NCBI GenBank assembly: GCA_965115835.1
Contig: OZ220471.1
Location: 2,604,001 to 2,668,000 of the forward strand
Source: Foliamicus sp965115835
GTDB lineage: Bacteria; Pseudomonadota; Gammaproteobacteria; Steroidobacterales; Foliamicaceae
Length of the DNA: 64,000 bases
Direction: 5' to 3'
The notes beneath the pieces are model-generated. The model had not been told where the DNA came from. It worked only from the letters and a program-made list of their open reading frames with translations, and did no database searches. Numbering within the stretch: position 1 is the first letter of the stretch; each line of letters opens with the position of its first letter. This document shows positions 53,184-62,447 of this stretch, piece by piece. Both the position numbers and the translations under genes were made by a program.

Positions 53184-54554
53184 ATGTCGGGGAAGCTGAT
53201 TGTTTCACTCTCTTCCGAGGAACTTCCTTCGGGCTCCGCGCAGGAAAGAGCAACCTTCGGTCTGTTCTCGCTGACCGCAAACGAACGACTGCTGACTGCC
53301 GGTCAGGATATCGAAGGCAATGAACTTCGCCACGGCCCGTACGTTGCAGGATATCCACTCGCCGAGTGGTTCGTCTGGAACTGGTGGCGGATTCGGTGGG
53401 AAGGCGAACGACCCTCGCGACCCTCGGGGCAAGACGCCCGCCGCCGCTGGGACTTTGCTCACGCGATGGCCACGGCTGGCGAGGGCTATGCGTGGCCGAA
53501 TATCTCGATTTTTTCGGATGGGATCCAGGCATTTCTTCAATCCGGACCGACCCGGAACCCTGGAGCCGTCTCGTTTCGTTACATCGGCGCGGGTGAGCCC
53601 GAGGTTGTTCCCGCCGCACAACTGGAAGCGGAGATTGACGAGTTCATCAAGACTATCCTGGCCCGATTGGACGACCACAACCTCCGGGATTCGAACCTCC
53701 ACCGTCTTTGGGACGACCTCAATGAGGAACGGCAAGATTCCGAGGCCACACGTTTCCGGCGCCTGGAAGCGCAGTTGGGGCACGACCCGGACGAAGTGGA
53801 TGAAAACGTGTTGCGGGATCGTCTCGGCGATGCGGCAATGCTTGGCGAATGGGCGCTGGGCGAAATGGCCTGTGACGCCGCGCTTCACGGTTCCGGGCAA
53901 GGTCAAATGCTCTCGGCCGCAGAGCTATCGAACATCGCACGCAACAGCGGTTTCGATGCCAATTTGGACGACGCCGTCACCCTGGAATGCGAAGCGGACA
54001 TTCCGGAGCCTCAGGATGCCGCGGCGTGGCGTGTCGGAGGAACCGCCGCTCGCAGCCTGCGCGACCAGCTGAGGCTGGATGGCCAACCAGTTCCCAGCCA
54101 CAAGTTATCTGAACTCGCGGGAACGACAATCAGCGCCATTAAAAGTACAGACAGGCAGTCGCATGGCGTGTCCTTTGTGCTGGGGCGGCAAGGCGGCGAC
54201 CATGCTCGCATAGCGCTCAGGCCGAAATGGGAAACGGGGCGGCGGTTCGATCTGGCGCGTCTGGTGGGCGACCGTGTGTTCCGCCGCCAAATGAATTACG
54301 CAAATGAACGGCTGCACCCGGCAACGCGCGCCCATAGCTACAGGCAGAAGGCGCAACGAGCGTTTGCTGCGGAGTTCTTGAGTCCTTTTCCCTCGGTGGA
54401 CGAGATGCTGGGCGACGATTACTCCGAAGAAAAGCAGAACGAAATCGCGGACTATTTCAAGGTTTCGCCGATGACGATTCAGACGCAGTTGGTAAACCAT
54501 GGCCGCATCGATCGGGAAGACGCGCCGGAGATCGTCAACCGCGGCGCCGCTTAG
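53184..54554 (+). CDS. ImmA/IrrE-like protein lacking the HExxH zinc motif
   Basis: 456 residues from ATG 53184, with GGAGG six bases upstream (ATG 53172 is in frame but lacks one). The C-terminal part resembles ImmA/IrrE metallopeptidases of mobile elements: RRFDLARLVGDRVF lies where RxxxAHExGH is expected, and RAFAAEFLSPFPSVDEML matches the FAxxLLxP block, followed by an HTH-like stretch (EIADYFKVSPMTIQTQLVNH). The zinc His/Glu are missing, so peptidase activity is unlikely; a sensor or a lost enzyme is possible. The N-terminal 250 residues are unknown. Next to a MITE-like repeat. Confidence 0.55.
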   Translation: MSGKLIVSLSSEELPSGSAQERATFGLFSLTANERLLTAGQDIEGNELRHGPYVAGYPLAEWFVWNWWRIRWEGERPSRPSGQDARRRWDFAHAMATAGEGYAWPNISIFSDGIQAFLQSGPTRNPGAVSFRYIGAGEPEVVPAAQLEAEIDEFIKTILARLDDHNLRDSNLHRLWDDLNEERQDSEATRFRRLEAQLGHDPDEVDENVLRDRLGDAAMLGEWALGEMACDAALHGSGQGQMLSAAELSNIARNSGFDANLDDAVTLECEADIPEPQDAAAWRVGGTAARSLRDQLRLDGQPVPSHKLSELAGTTISAIKSTDRQSHGVSFVLGRQGGDHARIALRPKWETGRRFDLARLVGDRVFRRQMNYANERLHPATRAHSYRQKAQRAFAAEFLSPFPSVDEMLGDDYSEEKQNEIADYFKVSPMTIQTQLVNHGRIDREDAPEIVNRGAA

Positions 54555-54564
54555 CCAATGAATC

Positions 54565-54683
54565 AGTAATTCCCCCCAAGCGTGACAATGCTCGAAAATC
54601 AGCTCCGGTCCAACGCTTGAATGGTCCCAAGCTTGGGTATTCGGCCCTGAACGAACGACTCTGCATTGTTAGCGGGAATTGCT
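54565..54683 (-). repeat. MITE-like interspersed repeat, copy 3 (119 bp)
   Basis: Same element as 8891-9009, inverted. Ends AGTAATTCCCCC (54565-54576) and GCGGGAATTGCT (54672-54683). GCCAATGA occurs at 54554-54561 and again right after the element at 54684-54691, a candidate 8-bp target duplication if three more left bases belong to it. Confidence 0.8.
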
Positions 54684-54765
54684 GCCAATGACTGCGACTT
54701 CTTGACGGTCGGACAACCGCTTGATTATTGACGCCGTATTCACTTGATCTCGCGCCCGGACACGA

Positions 54766-55686
54766 TCACTCCCGGAGTTCGTGGCCCGCTTCTCGGCTTG
54801 CCCGAACGTTTGCCCGCGAGTATCGGGAGGGGATACCCGGTGTTTCAACAATGTTGGCGGAAAGGGCAGCGCCGTTGATGGTCAGCGTGTCGGTGGGCTG
54901 GAAAGTCAATCGCCCCTGCAGGAACAGGTCGCGAATTTCCCCGGGCTCGCCTGTGAGTGATGCTGGATTGGTTATGTAGGAATCTTCTTTTTGCGCCTTC
55001 AACGAGAGAGAACCCAACAGGTTTTCCCGCATGATGGGGCCGCCCACAAAACCGTCCAGATGGTATCCGCTGTCGCCATTGAAAGCGCTGGCAGTCAAGC
55101 GCACATCGGCCTCGGGTTCGAGGCCGGGCTGGCGGCTGTTGATAATGAGCAAGCCTCCTTCGCTGTTGGCGCCGTACAGGGTGGATTGGGGGCCGCGCAG
55201 CACCTCGATTGAGTTCACCTGGCCCAGCACCGCATTGCTGAGCTCGCGGAACGGGATGCCGTCAATGTAGAGAGCGGCGCGGTTGACGATATAGGGGTTG
55301 GACTCGATGCCTCGAATCGTGACAAATACCGAGCTGAGCTGGGCGGTTTCGTTGAACTGCACATTGGGCACGAGGTCATCGATCCGCCGCAGGTCACGCA
55401 CCCTGGCTTCGTCGACGAACGCCTCCGTCAGGACGGTTACCGCCACATCGCTCTGTTGCAGCGACTCCTCGCGTTTCTGCCCGGTTACCACGATCTCCTC
55501 GATGCCTTCCGGGTCATCCTGTGCGCTTGCCGGCACGGCCGACGCAGCGAGTAGCCATGCAATCGCAAGCACGATGCAAGGATTGCGCGGGTTCTCTTGG
55601 CTTGTTTGACCGGCAACCCATCCCTCCTGTCCGGCGGAAACAACAACCCCTGATCCGGGGCAATACGGGCGAAACTTCGTCGGCAT
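54766..55686 (-). pseudogene. TonB-dependent receptor, 3' truncated
   Basis: 306 residues, about a third of the family length. Signal peptide region VLAIAWLLAASAVPASAQD; then TonB box/plug: IEEIVVTGQKREESLQQSDV, DLVPNVQFNE, FVTIRGIESNP, VLRGPQSTLYGANSEGGLL. The barrel is cut off: after about residue 270 the reading passes into the IS3-type fossil end (SANIVETPGIPS) at 54838-54865 and then unrelated sequence. Outer-membrane uptake protein, now presumably dead. Followed upstream by an intact receptor. Confidence 0.78.
54838..54865 (-). mobile_element. Fossil end of the IS3-family element
   Basis: CCCGGTGTTTCAACAATGTTGG matches the outer end of the IS at 60912-62514 with few changes and marks the break in the TonB-receptor gene. 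Confidence 0.55.
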
Positions 55687-55746
55687 CTCAAAATCTCCAA
55701 TTTGTCTATTTTTGTTGTCGCGCGTCGTTCTTGCGACGCAAGCTCC

Positions 55747-57888
55747 CTAAAACAGGCGGGCCTCGAACGAAAACTTGAGGTTCCGGCCCGGCTGATAGTA
55801 GGTGTAATCCTGTTGCTCGCCCGTCTGCGTATCCAGCGACAGGCTCTGGAAGCGCTTGGTGTAGAGCTCGTTCGTTGCGTTTTCAAGCCGCAGTTGCACG
55901 TGGTATCGGTCGTTGAAGCGCCAGGAGGCAAACAGGTCGTAGACGGTGTAGGGCAGGCGGTTGAAGGCCGGATCCTCGTCGATTTCCCTGCCGCTGCGGT
56001 TCGTGATGTCCAGGCCGACACGAAGCTTGCCGGCGGCAAGATACGCGCCCACGGAAAAGTTCGTGCTGTGCGGGCTCACATCGCGCAGGTTCAGGCCGGT
56101 TGTCGTGTTGCGGCCGTCCATGGTCTGCGACGCCAAGGCGGCGAACCAGCGTGAGTTGCTGTAATTCGCGGAGTACTCCCAGCCGCTGATTTCGGCTGCG
56201 TTGATGTTGGTGAATGTGCTGCGCAAAACCGGGTACCTGCGGCTGTTCACCACGGTCTCGCCGCTGGCGAGTTGTTGCGTGTCGATGAAGTCCGTAACGT
56301 CGCTCTCGATGTAGGCCACGGAAAAGAACAGTTGGTCGCCAGCAACGAAAACGCCTTCGCCTGCGAAGCGCAGGCCCGCTTCCCGACTGTCGTTCGTTTC
56401 GGCTTCCAGATCGGCATTCGGGACGCGTTCCGAACAGGCGAAACCGCGCCGCCCCCGGGAGCAGGTCACGCCGGTTTCGCCACGGCCGAAGGTCTCGTGC
56501 ACCGAGGGTGCGCGAAAGCCCGAGCCAAACAGTGCGAAAACCGAAAGGTTGCGGAGCTTTCCGGAAGTGAACGGCTGTACAGCGAGGTGAAGCTTTTGCG
56601 AGATTCTCGAGTTTTGCGTTTGGGCTCCGCTCGACAAGTCCTCGGTGCGATAGTCGTCGTGGCGCACGCTCGCCACCACCGACAGCCGCCCCCAATCGAA
56701 CGCATTGCTGAGGTAGATGCCCCTGATGTCCCGCGTCCTTGCAAGCTGACCGCCGTTGGCGTCGAAATACGCGGTGAGCAGGTCGTCGGACGATAGATCC
56801 AGGCCATAGCGGAGGCGGTGCGTGTTGTTGCCGCCGATGTTCAGGTTGGATGTGTTTTCGATTTCGAGGTAGTCGGTCGTCGAGGCCCAGGTGGACCAGT
56901 CAGCCGTGCCCGCGCTCCTGCGATCCCGCTCCACATCAATGCGCGACAGGCGCATGTTGGCGTCGATCCAATTGGAGCCGACCGGCTGGAACACGTACTG
57001 CGCGCTCATGGAGCGCTCATTCAACTTCGTGAACTGGTCGGTGGAACTGACCTCGCGGCCCCGGCTTTGCGTGCCGCGAGCCGTATAGTCCTTCTCCATG
57101 AAACGGTACGCGAGCTCCAGGGCATGCGCCTCGTGCGGTTCGATATTCAGCTTCACAAGCGCATTCCTGTCTTCGGAGCCCGTTGCGCCGCCGAGCGTTT
57201 CGATGCCGGAACCGTCCTCGTAGGCGCCGTTGTTGCGCGCGAGGACATGAATCAGGCCGGCAACCGAGTCCGTGAAGCGGTGCGCCGCCTCCATGGACCG
57301 GACCAGAGCGTCGCCGTTGGTCTCGTGACCCACACGAGCGCCCAGGGCCCAGCGGTCATCCTCCTGAAGCAGATCGCCCGGATCGATCGTTTCGAGCTTG
57401 ATGACGCCGCCGATCGAGCCGCTTCCGTAGATGTTCGACGCCACGCCCGGAATCACGGTGATCGACTTGTAGATGTCGGGCTCTGCCCAGATGGTGTTGG
57501 CGCCGCCGTGTCGGACCTGGTTGAAGTTCTGTGGCGCCCCGTCGATGCGGACGCTCACGGCATCGCCCTGCATTCCGCGGATGCTGATGATGGAGCCCTG
57601 ATAGCCGGCTTCCTCGTCCACCTGGACACTGGTAGTCTTGCGCAGGGCGTCGGCCAGCGTGGTGGCGAGTTGGGCGCGGACGTACTCGCGCGCGATGATT
57701 TGTGCGCCCTCCCGCTCGTCGACACGCGGGTCGCTGAAAGCCGGGATCCGATCCGCCGTGACAACGACTTCTTCGATCAGCTGTTCGCTTTCGGTGTGAG
57801 TTTCGGTGTGATCAGCGCCAGCGGCTGACGACATGGCCAGCATGACCGCGAGGGTACAGGCGATGGTATGGCAAGTTCGGATGGTCAT
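55747..57888 (-). CDS. TonB-dependent outer-membrane receptor
   Basis: 713 residues from ATG 57888 with GGAGGG upstream. Signal peptide (ACTLAVMLAMSSAAGADH), TonB box IEEVVVTADRIPAF, plug RKTTSVQVDEEAGYQGSIIS, then a 22-strand barrel ending in aromatic RNLKFSFEARLF. FGSGFRAPSVHETFGRGE matches the heme/hemoglobin/transferrin receptor branch, so heme or siderophore uptake is likely. Its start overlaps the stop of the PepSY gene upstream by four bases, so the two form an operon. Contains a CSRGRRGFACSE loop with two Cys. Confidence 0.9.
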   Translation of the reverse strand: MTIRTCHTIACTLAVMLAMSSAAGADHTETHTESEQLIEEVVVTADRIPAFSDPRVDEREGAQIIAREYVRAQLATTLADALRKTTSVQVDEEAGYQGSIISIRGMQGDAVSVRIDGAPQNFNQVRHGGANTIWAEPDIYKSITVIPGVASNIYGSGSIGGVIKLETIDPGDLLQEDDRWALGARVGHETNGDALVRSMEAAHRFTDSVAGLIHVLARNNGAYEDGSGIETLGGATGSEDRNALVKLNIEPHEAHALELAYRFMEKDYTARGTQSRGREVSSTDQFTKLNERSMSAQYVFQPVGSNWIDANMRLSRIDVERDRRSAGTADWSTWASTTDYLEIENTSNLNIGGNNTHRLRYGLDLSSDDLLTAYFDANGGQLARTRDIRGIYLSNAFDWGRLSVVASVRHDDYRTEDLSSGAQTQNSRISQKLHLAVQPFTSGKLRNLSVFALFGSGFRAPSVHETFGRGETGVTCSRGRRGFACSERVPNADLEAETNDSREAGLRFAGEGVFVAGDQLFFSVAYIESDVTDFIDTQQLASGETVVNSRRYPVLRSTFTNINAAEISGWEYSANYSNSRWFAALASQTMDGRNTTTGLNLRDVSPHSTNFSVGAYLAAGKLRVGLDITNRSGREIDEDPAFNRLPYTVYDLFASWRFNDRYHVQLRLENATNELYTKRFQSLSLDTQTGEQQDYTYYQPGRNLKFSFEARLF

Positions 57889-59108
57889 TTTCCCTCCAGG
57901 TTCGTGAGTGGTTCGGGGCCAGTGACGGGGGTGGCGGGCTTCACGCCTTGCCATGCATCAGGCTCGGGCCGTGACCCGGGGCCACGCCGCCGCCGGGCGA
58001 ACAGTGGCTGGGCAAGCCTGCGCCAGGCCAGGGCAATGCCGGTCCAGACCATGAGCACACCTGCCAGCGATGCGAGTCCGGCGACGGTCTGGCCAACAAA
58101 GCCGAAGTATTCGCCGGTGTGGAGAAAGCGGATCGTCCCCCGGATCCGTTGCGCCGCGGGCAGGCGCTCGTGGGGCACGGACTCGATCGTCTCCCCTGTC
58201 GCACGGTTCAGGGTGACGGTCTCGCGCAACGTGGGCTGACCGCCGTTCCCCCGGTCAATGAGCACGGTCACCCGCGACTGTCCTGGGCGCGGCAAGCCGA
58301 TTGCGAGTTCGCGCCAATCCGGAGCATGACCGGCGGCGACATCGGCGAGAGCGTCAAGGGTCAACATGCCCGCCGGGGCGACAACCGGGAACTGGCCGCT
58401 GCCGGGCTCCTGGCCGCCACGCCTCCCCCGACCTCGCCCGCCGCCGGCTGGTTCCGGCCCGCTGCGCTGCGGGCGCTCGACGCCAAGCACGGAGTAGATG
58501 ACATCGCCGGTCCAGTTGAAGGAGAACACCGAACCCGTCACGATGAGAACCACGAGCGGCCCGGCCGCCCAGATGCCGAGGACATGGTGCCAGTTGTAAT
58601 CGCGCATACGGCTTGATCGAGGCTTGCGCACGAACAGGGTCCTGAACCTGAATGCGTGCCGGCGCCAGATCGGCGGCAGCCAGAGGTACAGGCCGCTCGC
58701 CACGAGGAACAGGAGCGCGAGATTGGCGACGCCGACGATGAATTTTGCGGCAGGCCGGGCCTCATCTCCCACGGCGAACCAACGATGAAAGCGGGTCACG
58801 AAGTGGAAGGCGTCTCGCACCCATGGCCGTTGCGGTTCCAGCAGTTCGCCGGTGTACGGGTTCAGCAGCGCGAGGCCGCGCCGACCCTGACGCACGGCGA
58901 CGGCGGCGTCCGGCGCGTTGCTCACTACCACCTGCATATTGTTCGAGAGCGGGACATGGTTTTGGGCGCGGGTAACGATTTCTTCAAGCGTCAATGGCCG
59001 GGCGCCGGCGGGAACGACGACCTCGGGCTCGGTCAGCCAGCGCTCCACCTGCCGTTTGTAGGTGAGCAGCACACCGGTGGCGCACAGCGTCAGGGCCACC
59101 AGACCCAC
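57885..59108 (-). CDS. PepSY-domain inner-membrane protein, iron-uptake associated
   Basis: 407 residues from GTG 59108, but family sequence continues upstream to about 59159 (RLRKFIFWSHLACGLG), which completes the first membrane helix, so the real start is probably a non-ATG codon there. Four membrane segments: start, GVANLALLFLVASGLYLWLP, GIWAAGPLVVLIVTGSVFSF, and AGLASLAGVLMVWTGIALAW. Conserved FHRWF and RTIRFLHTGEYFG fit PepSY-TM proteins that reduce or strip iron from siderophores/heme. Its stop overlaps the receptor start. A Fur-like site lies just upstream. Confidence 0.82.
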   Translation of the reverse strand: MGLVALTLCATGVLLTYKRQVERWLTEPEVVVPAGARPLTLEEIVTRAQNHVPLSNNMQVVVSNAPDAAVAVRQGRRGLALLNPYTGELLEPQRPWVRDAFHFVTRFHRWFAVGDEARPAAKFIVGVANLALLFLVASGLYLWLPPIWRRHAFRFRTLFVRKPRSSRMRDYNWHHVLGIWAAGPLVVLIVTGSVFSFNWTGDVIYSVLGVERPQRSGPEPAGGGRGRGRRGGQEPGSGQFPVVAPAGMLTLDALADVAAGHAPDWRELAIGLPRPGQSRVTVLIDRGNGGQPTLRETVTLNRATGETIESVPHERLPAAQRIRGTIRFLHTGEYFGFVGQTVAGLASLAGVLMVWTGIALAWRRLAQPLFARRRRGPGSRPEPDAWQGVKPATPVTGPEPLTNLEGK

Positions 59109-59183
59109 GCCGAGGCCACACGCCAGATGGGACCAGAAGATGAACTTGCGCAGCCTGATGAGTGTTCTCCGGCTACAGACACA

Positions 59184-59195
59184 AATGAGAATTAT
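59184..59195. promoter_or_regulatory. Fur-box-like site upstream of the PepSY-TonB operon
   Basis: AATGAGAATTAT matches the inner 12 bases of the Fur consensus (AATGATAATCAT) at 10 of 12 positions and overlaps a TATAAT-like sequence on the minus strand. Repression of the iron operon when iron is plentiful would fit. Not proven. Confidence 0.45.
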
Positions 59196-59399
59196 ATACG
59201 GTTAGAAATTTTTCTTACTTGTTTACATTGCCTATCAAGGCCCTCTCGAAGCTGCCCGCAGCCTGCGCCACCGAGAACCCCTCTGGACTAATTACAGCCC
59301 TTTTGTGATGTGCATTAATGCATCAAAGATTGCAATTTGCGGGATTTCTGCGAATAGCGCTATACTTCTGCCACTGGAAGAGCGGATCAGGGCCTCCAA

Positions 59400-60686
59400 A
59401 TGCTATTGCGCTTCAGCGTCGAGAACCATCTCTCCATTTCCGGGAGGCAAGAACTGACACTCGCCGCGTCATCGCTGAAAGACCGACGCGATGGCCTGAT
59501 CGACTGCGCGGCCGTGAGCAGCGGAGCGGTTGTGCCAGCAGTCGTGATCTATGGCGCAAACGCGTCTGGCAAGACCAATCTCGTGGATGCTGTATCGACC
59601 ATGCGGAAGCTGGTGCTATGGTCCCACACGAAGGGAGAACCCGGAGGAGGGGTTCCACGCAAAAATTTTCTGCTGGATCCTGCTTGGTCCGAGAAACCAT
59701 CAAGCTTTGAAATGGATTTTGTCCTCGATAGCGTCCGCTATCACTACGGTTTTGAAACGACTGATGAATCATTCACATCGGAATGGTTGTACGAGATTCC
59801 CAAGGCGCACAAACGGAAAATGTTTGAGCGGGCCGGGCAGACGTTTGCTTTCGGGCGTTGGCTAAAGGGCCAGAACAGCACTATCGCCAAGCTGACTCGC
59901 CCGAATAGCCTGTTTCTCTCTGCTGCTGCGCAAAACAGTCACGAACAACTCTCCAGGATATATCGGTATTTCCGGGACATTGATTTCTCCGGGCCGACAT
60001 CGGTATCAGGCATCGAAGCTTCCACACAGGTTGTGAGAGACGGGTTGGATGATCGAGTCATTGACTTCTTGCAGTCAATCAATACGGGCGTTACAGGATA
60101 TCGGAAGGAGGAAACAGAACTTTCGGAAGAATCTCTTGCATTGCGCCAAAAACTGCAAGCGGTTTTTGCAAAGATTCCTGGCCTCCAAATCGAGATAGGA
60201 CCTGATGACGAAGATAAAGTGGTGGAAATTCAACTTTCTCACCGCGGAAAGGATGGATCGGAGGTGTATCTGGATCTGGGTTTGGAGAGCGCAGGCACGC
60301 GACGATTGCTACCCGTTCTGAGTCAAGTATTCAGGGCGCTGGGTGAGGGTCGGCCGATCTTCATTGATGAGTTGGACACCAGCCTGCACACCTATGCAAG
60401 CGAAGCGATATTGAAGCTGTTCTGCTCTCCGAAGGCCAACCGGAATGGGGCACAGCTTGTCGCCACAACGCATGATACAAATCTGATGCGTTCGCCTGTG
60501 CTCCGTCGCGACCAGCTTTGGTTCGCAGAACAGAACTCTGCAGGCGCTACGGAAATATATCCGTTAACGGACATTCGCACGCGCAAGGGGGACAACATGG
60601 AACTGGGGTACCTGCAGGGGCGATATGGAGCGGTGCCGAGAAACGACCCCATTGCAACGATGTTTGGGCCAGAATCAAATGGCTGA
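59400..60686 (+). CDS. RloA-type AAA ATPase of an abortive-infection module
   Basis: 428 residues. RloA/AAA_15-type SMC-like ATPase: N-terminal MLLRFSVENHLSISGRQELT, Walker A IYGANASGKTNLVDAV, an inserted coiled/helical middle, signature-like LGLESAGTRRLLPVL, Walker B PIFIDELDTSLH and the D/H-loop LVATTHDTNLM. Such ATPases pair with RloB and are known near restriction systems and in AbiL- or PARIS-like phage defence. Overlaps the start of rloB by eight bases. AT-richer than the neighbouring iron operon, which suggests transfer. Confidence 0.82.
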   Translation: MLLRFSVENHLSISGRQELTLAASSLKDRRDGLIDCAAVSSGAVVPAVVIYGANASGKTNLVDAVSTMRKLVLWSHTKGEPGGGVPRKNFLLDPAWSEKPSSFEMDFVLDSVRYHYGFETTDESFTSEWLYEIPKAHKRKMFERAGQTFAFGRWLKGQNSTIAKLTRPNSLFLSAAAQNSHEQLSRIYRYFRDIDFSGPTSVSGIEASTQVVRDGLDDRVIDFLQSINTGVTGYRKEETELSEESLALRQKLQAVFAKIPGLQIEIGPDDEDKVVEIQLSHRGKDGSEVYLDLGLESAGTRRLLPVLSQVFRALGEGRPIFIDELDTSLHTYASEAILKLFCSPKANRNGAQLVATTHDTNLMRSPVLRRDQLWFAEQNSAGATEIYPLTDIRTRKGDNMELGYLQGRYGAVPRNDPIATMFGPESNG

Positions 60687-60951
60687 ACGCCGAACCGGCG
60701 CGATAAGGCGTCGGGGGCCGAAGAGAGAATCCAAAGCTCACTTTGTCCTGTTTTGCGAAGGAAGAAGTACGGAGCCCGCGTATTTCCATGCAATAAGGCA
60801 AAAGTGGGCAGGGGCGCTCATATCTGTCGAAGTGCGTGGTGGTGTCGGGGTGCCATTGACAATAGCACGGGAAGCTCTGAGGTTTGCGAAAGCGAAAGGA
60901 TTGATAAGGGGCGGAACCTGTCAACGCCATTGAGACAGCGGTTGTTGTCAT

Positions 60952-61953
60952 TTACTGTGCAGCCTCCGTTGTAGTGATTGGGTCTGGCGGGTTGATCCAG
61001 ACCTGTTCGGGAAGCGCTTGGGGCTTGGGACTGCCGCGCACAAATCGCTCCGGATTGCGGCTCCAGGCTTGGCGCAGGGTGCGTTCGCGTTTCTCAAGCC
61101 TGTATTGGGCGCGTCCGTGATGGACATCCTCGGGGGTGAGCATCGCGATTCCGGAATGCCGATGCTCGCAGTTGTACCAAGGGAAGAAGGTACGGCAGAA
61201 GGCGGTTGCGGAGGCGATATCCTCAAAGCGCGCGGGGAATCCGGGATGGTACTTCAGGGTCTTGAACTGCGCCTCGGAGAAGGGGTTGTCGTCGCTGACC
61301 CTGGGGCGGCTGAGCGAGCGGGTGACGCCGAGGTTGGCGAGGAGTTGTGCGGTGCACTGGCTGGTCATGGGTGCGCCGCGGTCGGAGTGCAAGGTAAGCA
61401 CTTGGGGCTGGATGCCCTGCTTGAGGCACGATTGCTCGATGAGCCGGCTGGCCAACGCAGCGCTCTCGCGTTCGGCGACCATCCATCCCACCACATAGCG
61501 GCTGAAGATATCGAGCAGCACATAGAGGTAGAAGCCGGTCCAGGGTTTGGGTCCGAGCAGGCGCGTGATGTCCCATGACCAGACCTGATTCGGCGCGCTG
61601 GCTACGAGTTCGGGTTTGGAATAGCGCGGATGGGTGAGTTGATTGCGTCGTTCTCGCACCGGCTGCTCGGCGGCCAAGAGGCGGTACATCGTGCGCTCCG
61701 AGCACAGATATCGCCCTTCATCCAGCAAGGTCGCGACGATCTCGGCTGGCGAGCGGTCGACGAACCGTTCACAGGCGAGCACCTCAAGAACCTGCTCGCG
61801 CTCGCCTTCACTCAGCGCCCGGGCGGGCGTCTTTCGGGGCTGCTGGCGCCCGGGAGCGGGCCTTTGACGGCGGTAGAACGTTGCTCTGGACACCCCCAAC
61901 GCCCGGCAGGCCGGCGCAATGCCGACTTTCGTCGCGAGCGAGGTGGCGGCCAT
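60952..61953 (-). CDS. IS3-family transposase orfB (integrase core)
   Basis: 333 residues from ATG 61953, which overlaps the orfA stop (TGATG), so re-initiation is possible; the frame is open back to 62175 and a -1 frameshift fusion is the usual IS3 alternative. HTH_21 part RALGVSRATFYRRQR, then rve DDE: NQVWSWDITRLLG (D), LTLHSDRGAPMTSQ (D), SDDNPFSEAQFKTLK (E). Ends with NPERFVRGSPKPQALPEQVW, the part also found fused to the DUF6527 gene. Confidence 0.9.
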   Translation of the reverse strand: MAATSLATKVGIAPACRALGVSRATFYRRQRPAPGRQQPRKTPARALSEGEREQVLEVLACERFVDRSPAEIVATLLDEGRYLCSERTMYRLLAAEQPVRERRNQLTHPRYSKPELVASAPNQVWSWDITRLLGPKPWTGFYLYVLLDIFSRYVVGWMVAERESAALASRLIEQSCLKQGIQPQVLTLHSDRGAPMTSQCTAQLLANLGVTRSLSRPRVSDDNPFSEAQFKTLKYHPGFPARFEDIASATAFCRTFFPWYNCEHRHSGIAMLTPEDVHHGRAQYRLEKRERTLRQAWSRNPERFVRGSPKPQALPEQVWINPPDPITTTEAAQ

Positions 61954-62447
61954 CAGCAGGAGTTCGCGCCGTTGAGGCTCAATCCCAGCAGCCCGGCAAC
62001 TTTTCCCTGGACTTCGAGAATCGTGCGCGCGGTGGCGAGTTCCTTCTCCAGGCGCGCCACTTTTGCTTCGAGCCGGCGAACCTGGGCGCTGGCGGGGTTG
62101 GGCTGCGCCGGCTTGGCGCCGCGCTTGCGCGGTGTCAGGCCCTGCAGCGCACCCTGGCGACGGGCCTTGCGCCACGCCGACAGATGCGAACTGTATAGCC
62201 CCTCACGGCGTAACAGCCGTCCGACCTCGCCCGGTTCCGCGCAGCGATCCGCCTCCTCGACGATCCGCAGCCGGTACTCGGCGGTGAACCGGCGACGGGT
62301 CGGCTTGGCGATAACCTCCGGATCCGGACCACGCCGCGCCGACGGAGCCCCGGCCCTGGGGGCCTCGTCGCTACGCTCCTCACCCCCCAGGGCCGGCGCG
62401 TTCGCACCCATCACCATCATTGAATCCCTGTCGTCTGCTTTCATCAT
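61953..62447 (-). CDS. IS3-family transposase orfA
   Basis: 164 residues. Helix-turn-helix RRRFTAEYRLRIVEEADRCA then LLRREGLYSSHLSAWRKARR, followed by a leucine-zipper-like helix VRRLEAKVARLEKELATART. Binds the IS ends. The last codons overlap the orfB start. Confidence 0.88.
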   Translation of the reverse strand: MMKADDRDSMMVMGANAPALGGEERSDEAPRAGAPSARRGPDPEVIAKPTRRRFTAEYRLRIVEEADRCAEPGEVGRLLRREGLYSSHLSAWRKARRQGALQGLTPRKRGAKPAQPNPASAQVRRLEAKVARLEKELATARTILEVQGKVAGLLGLSLNGANSC

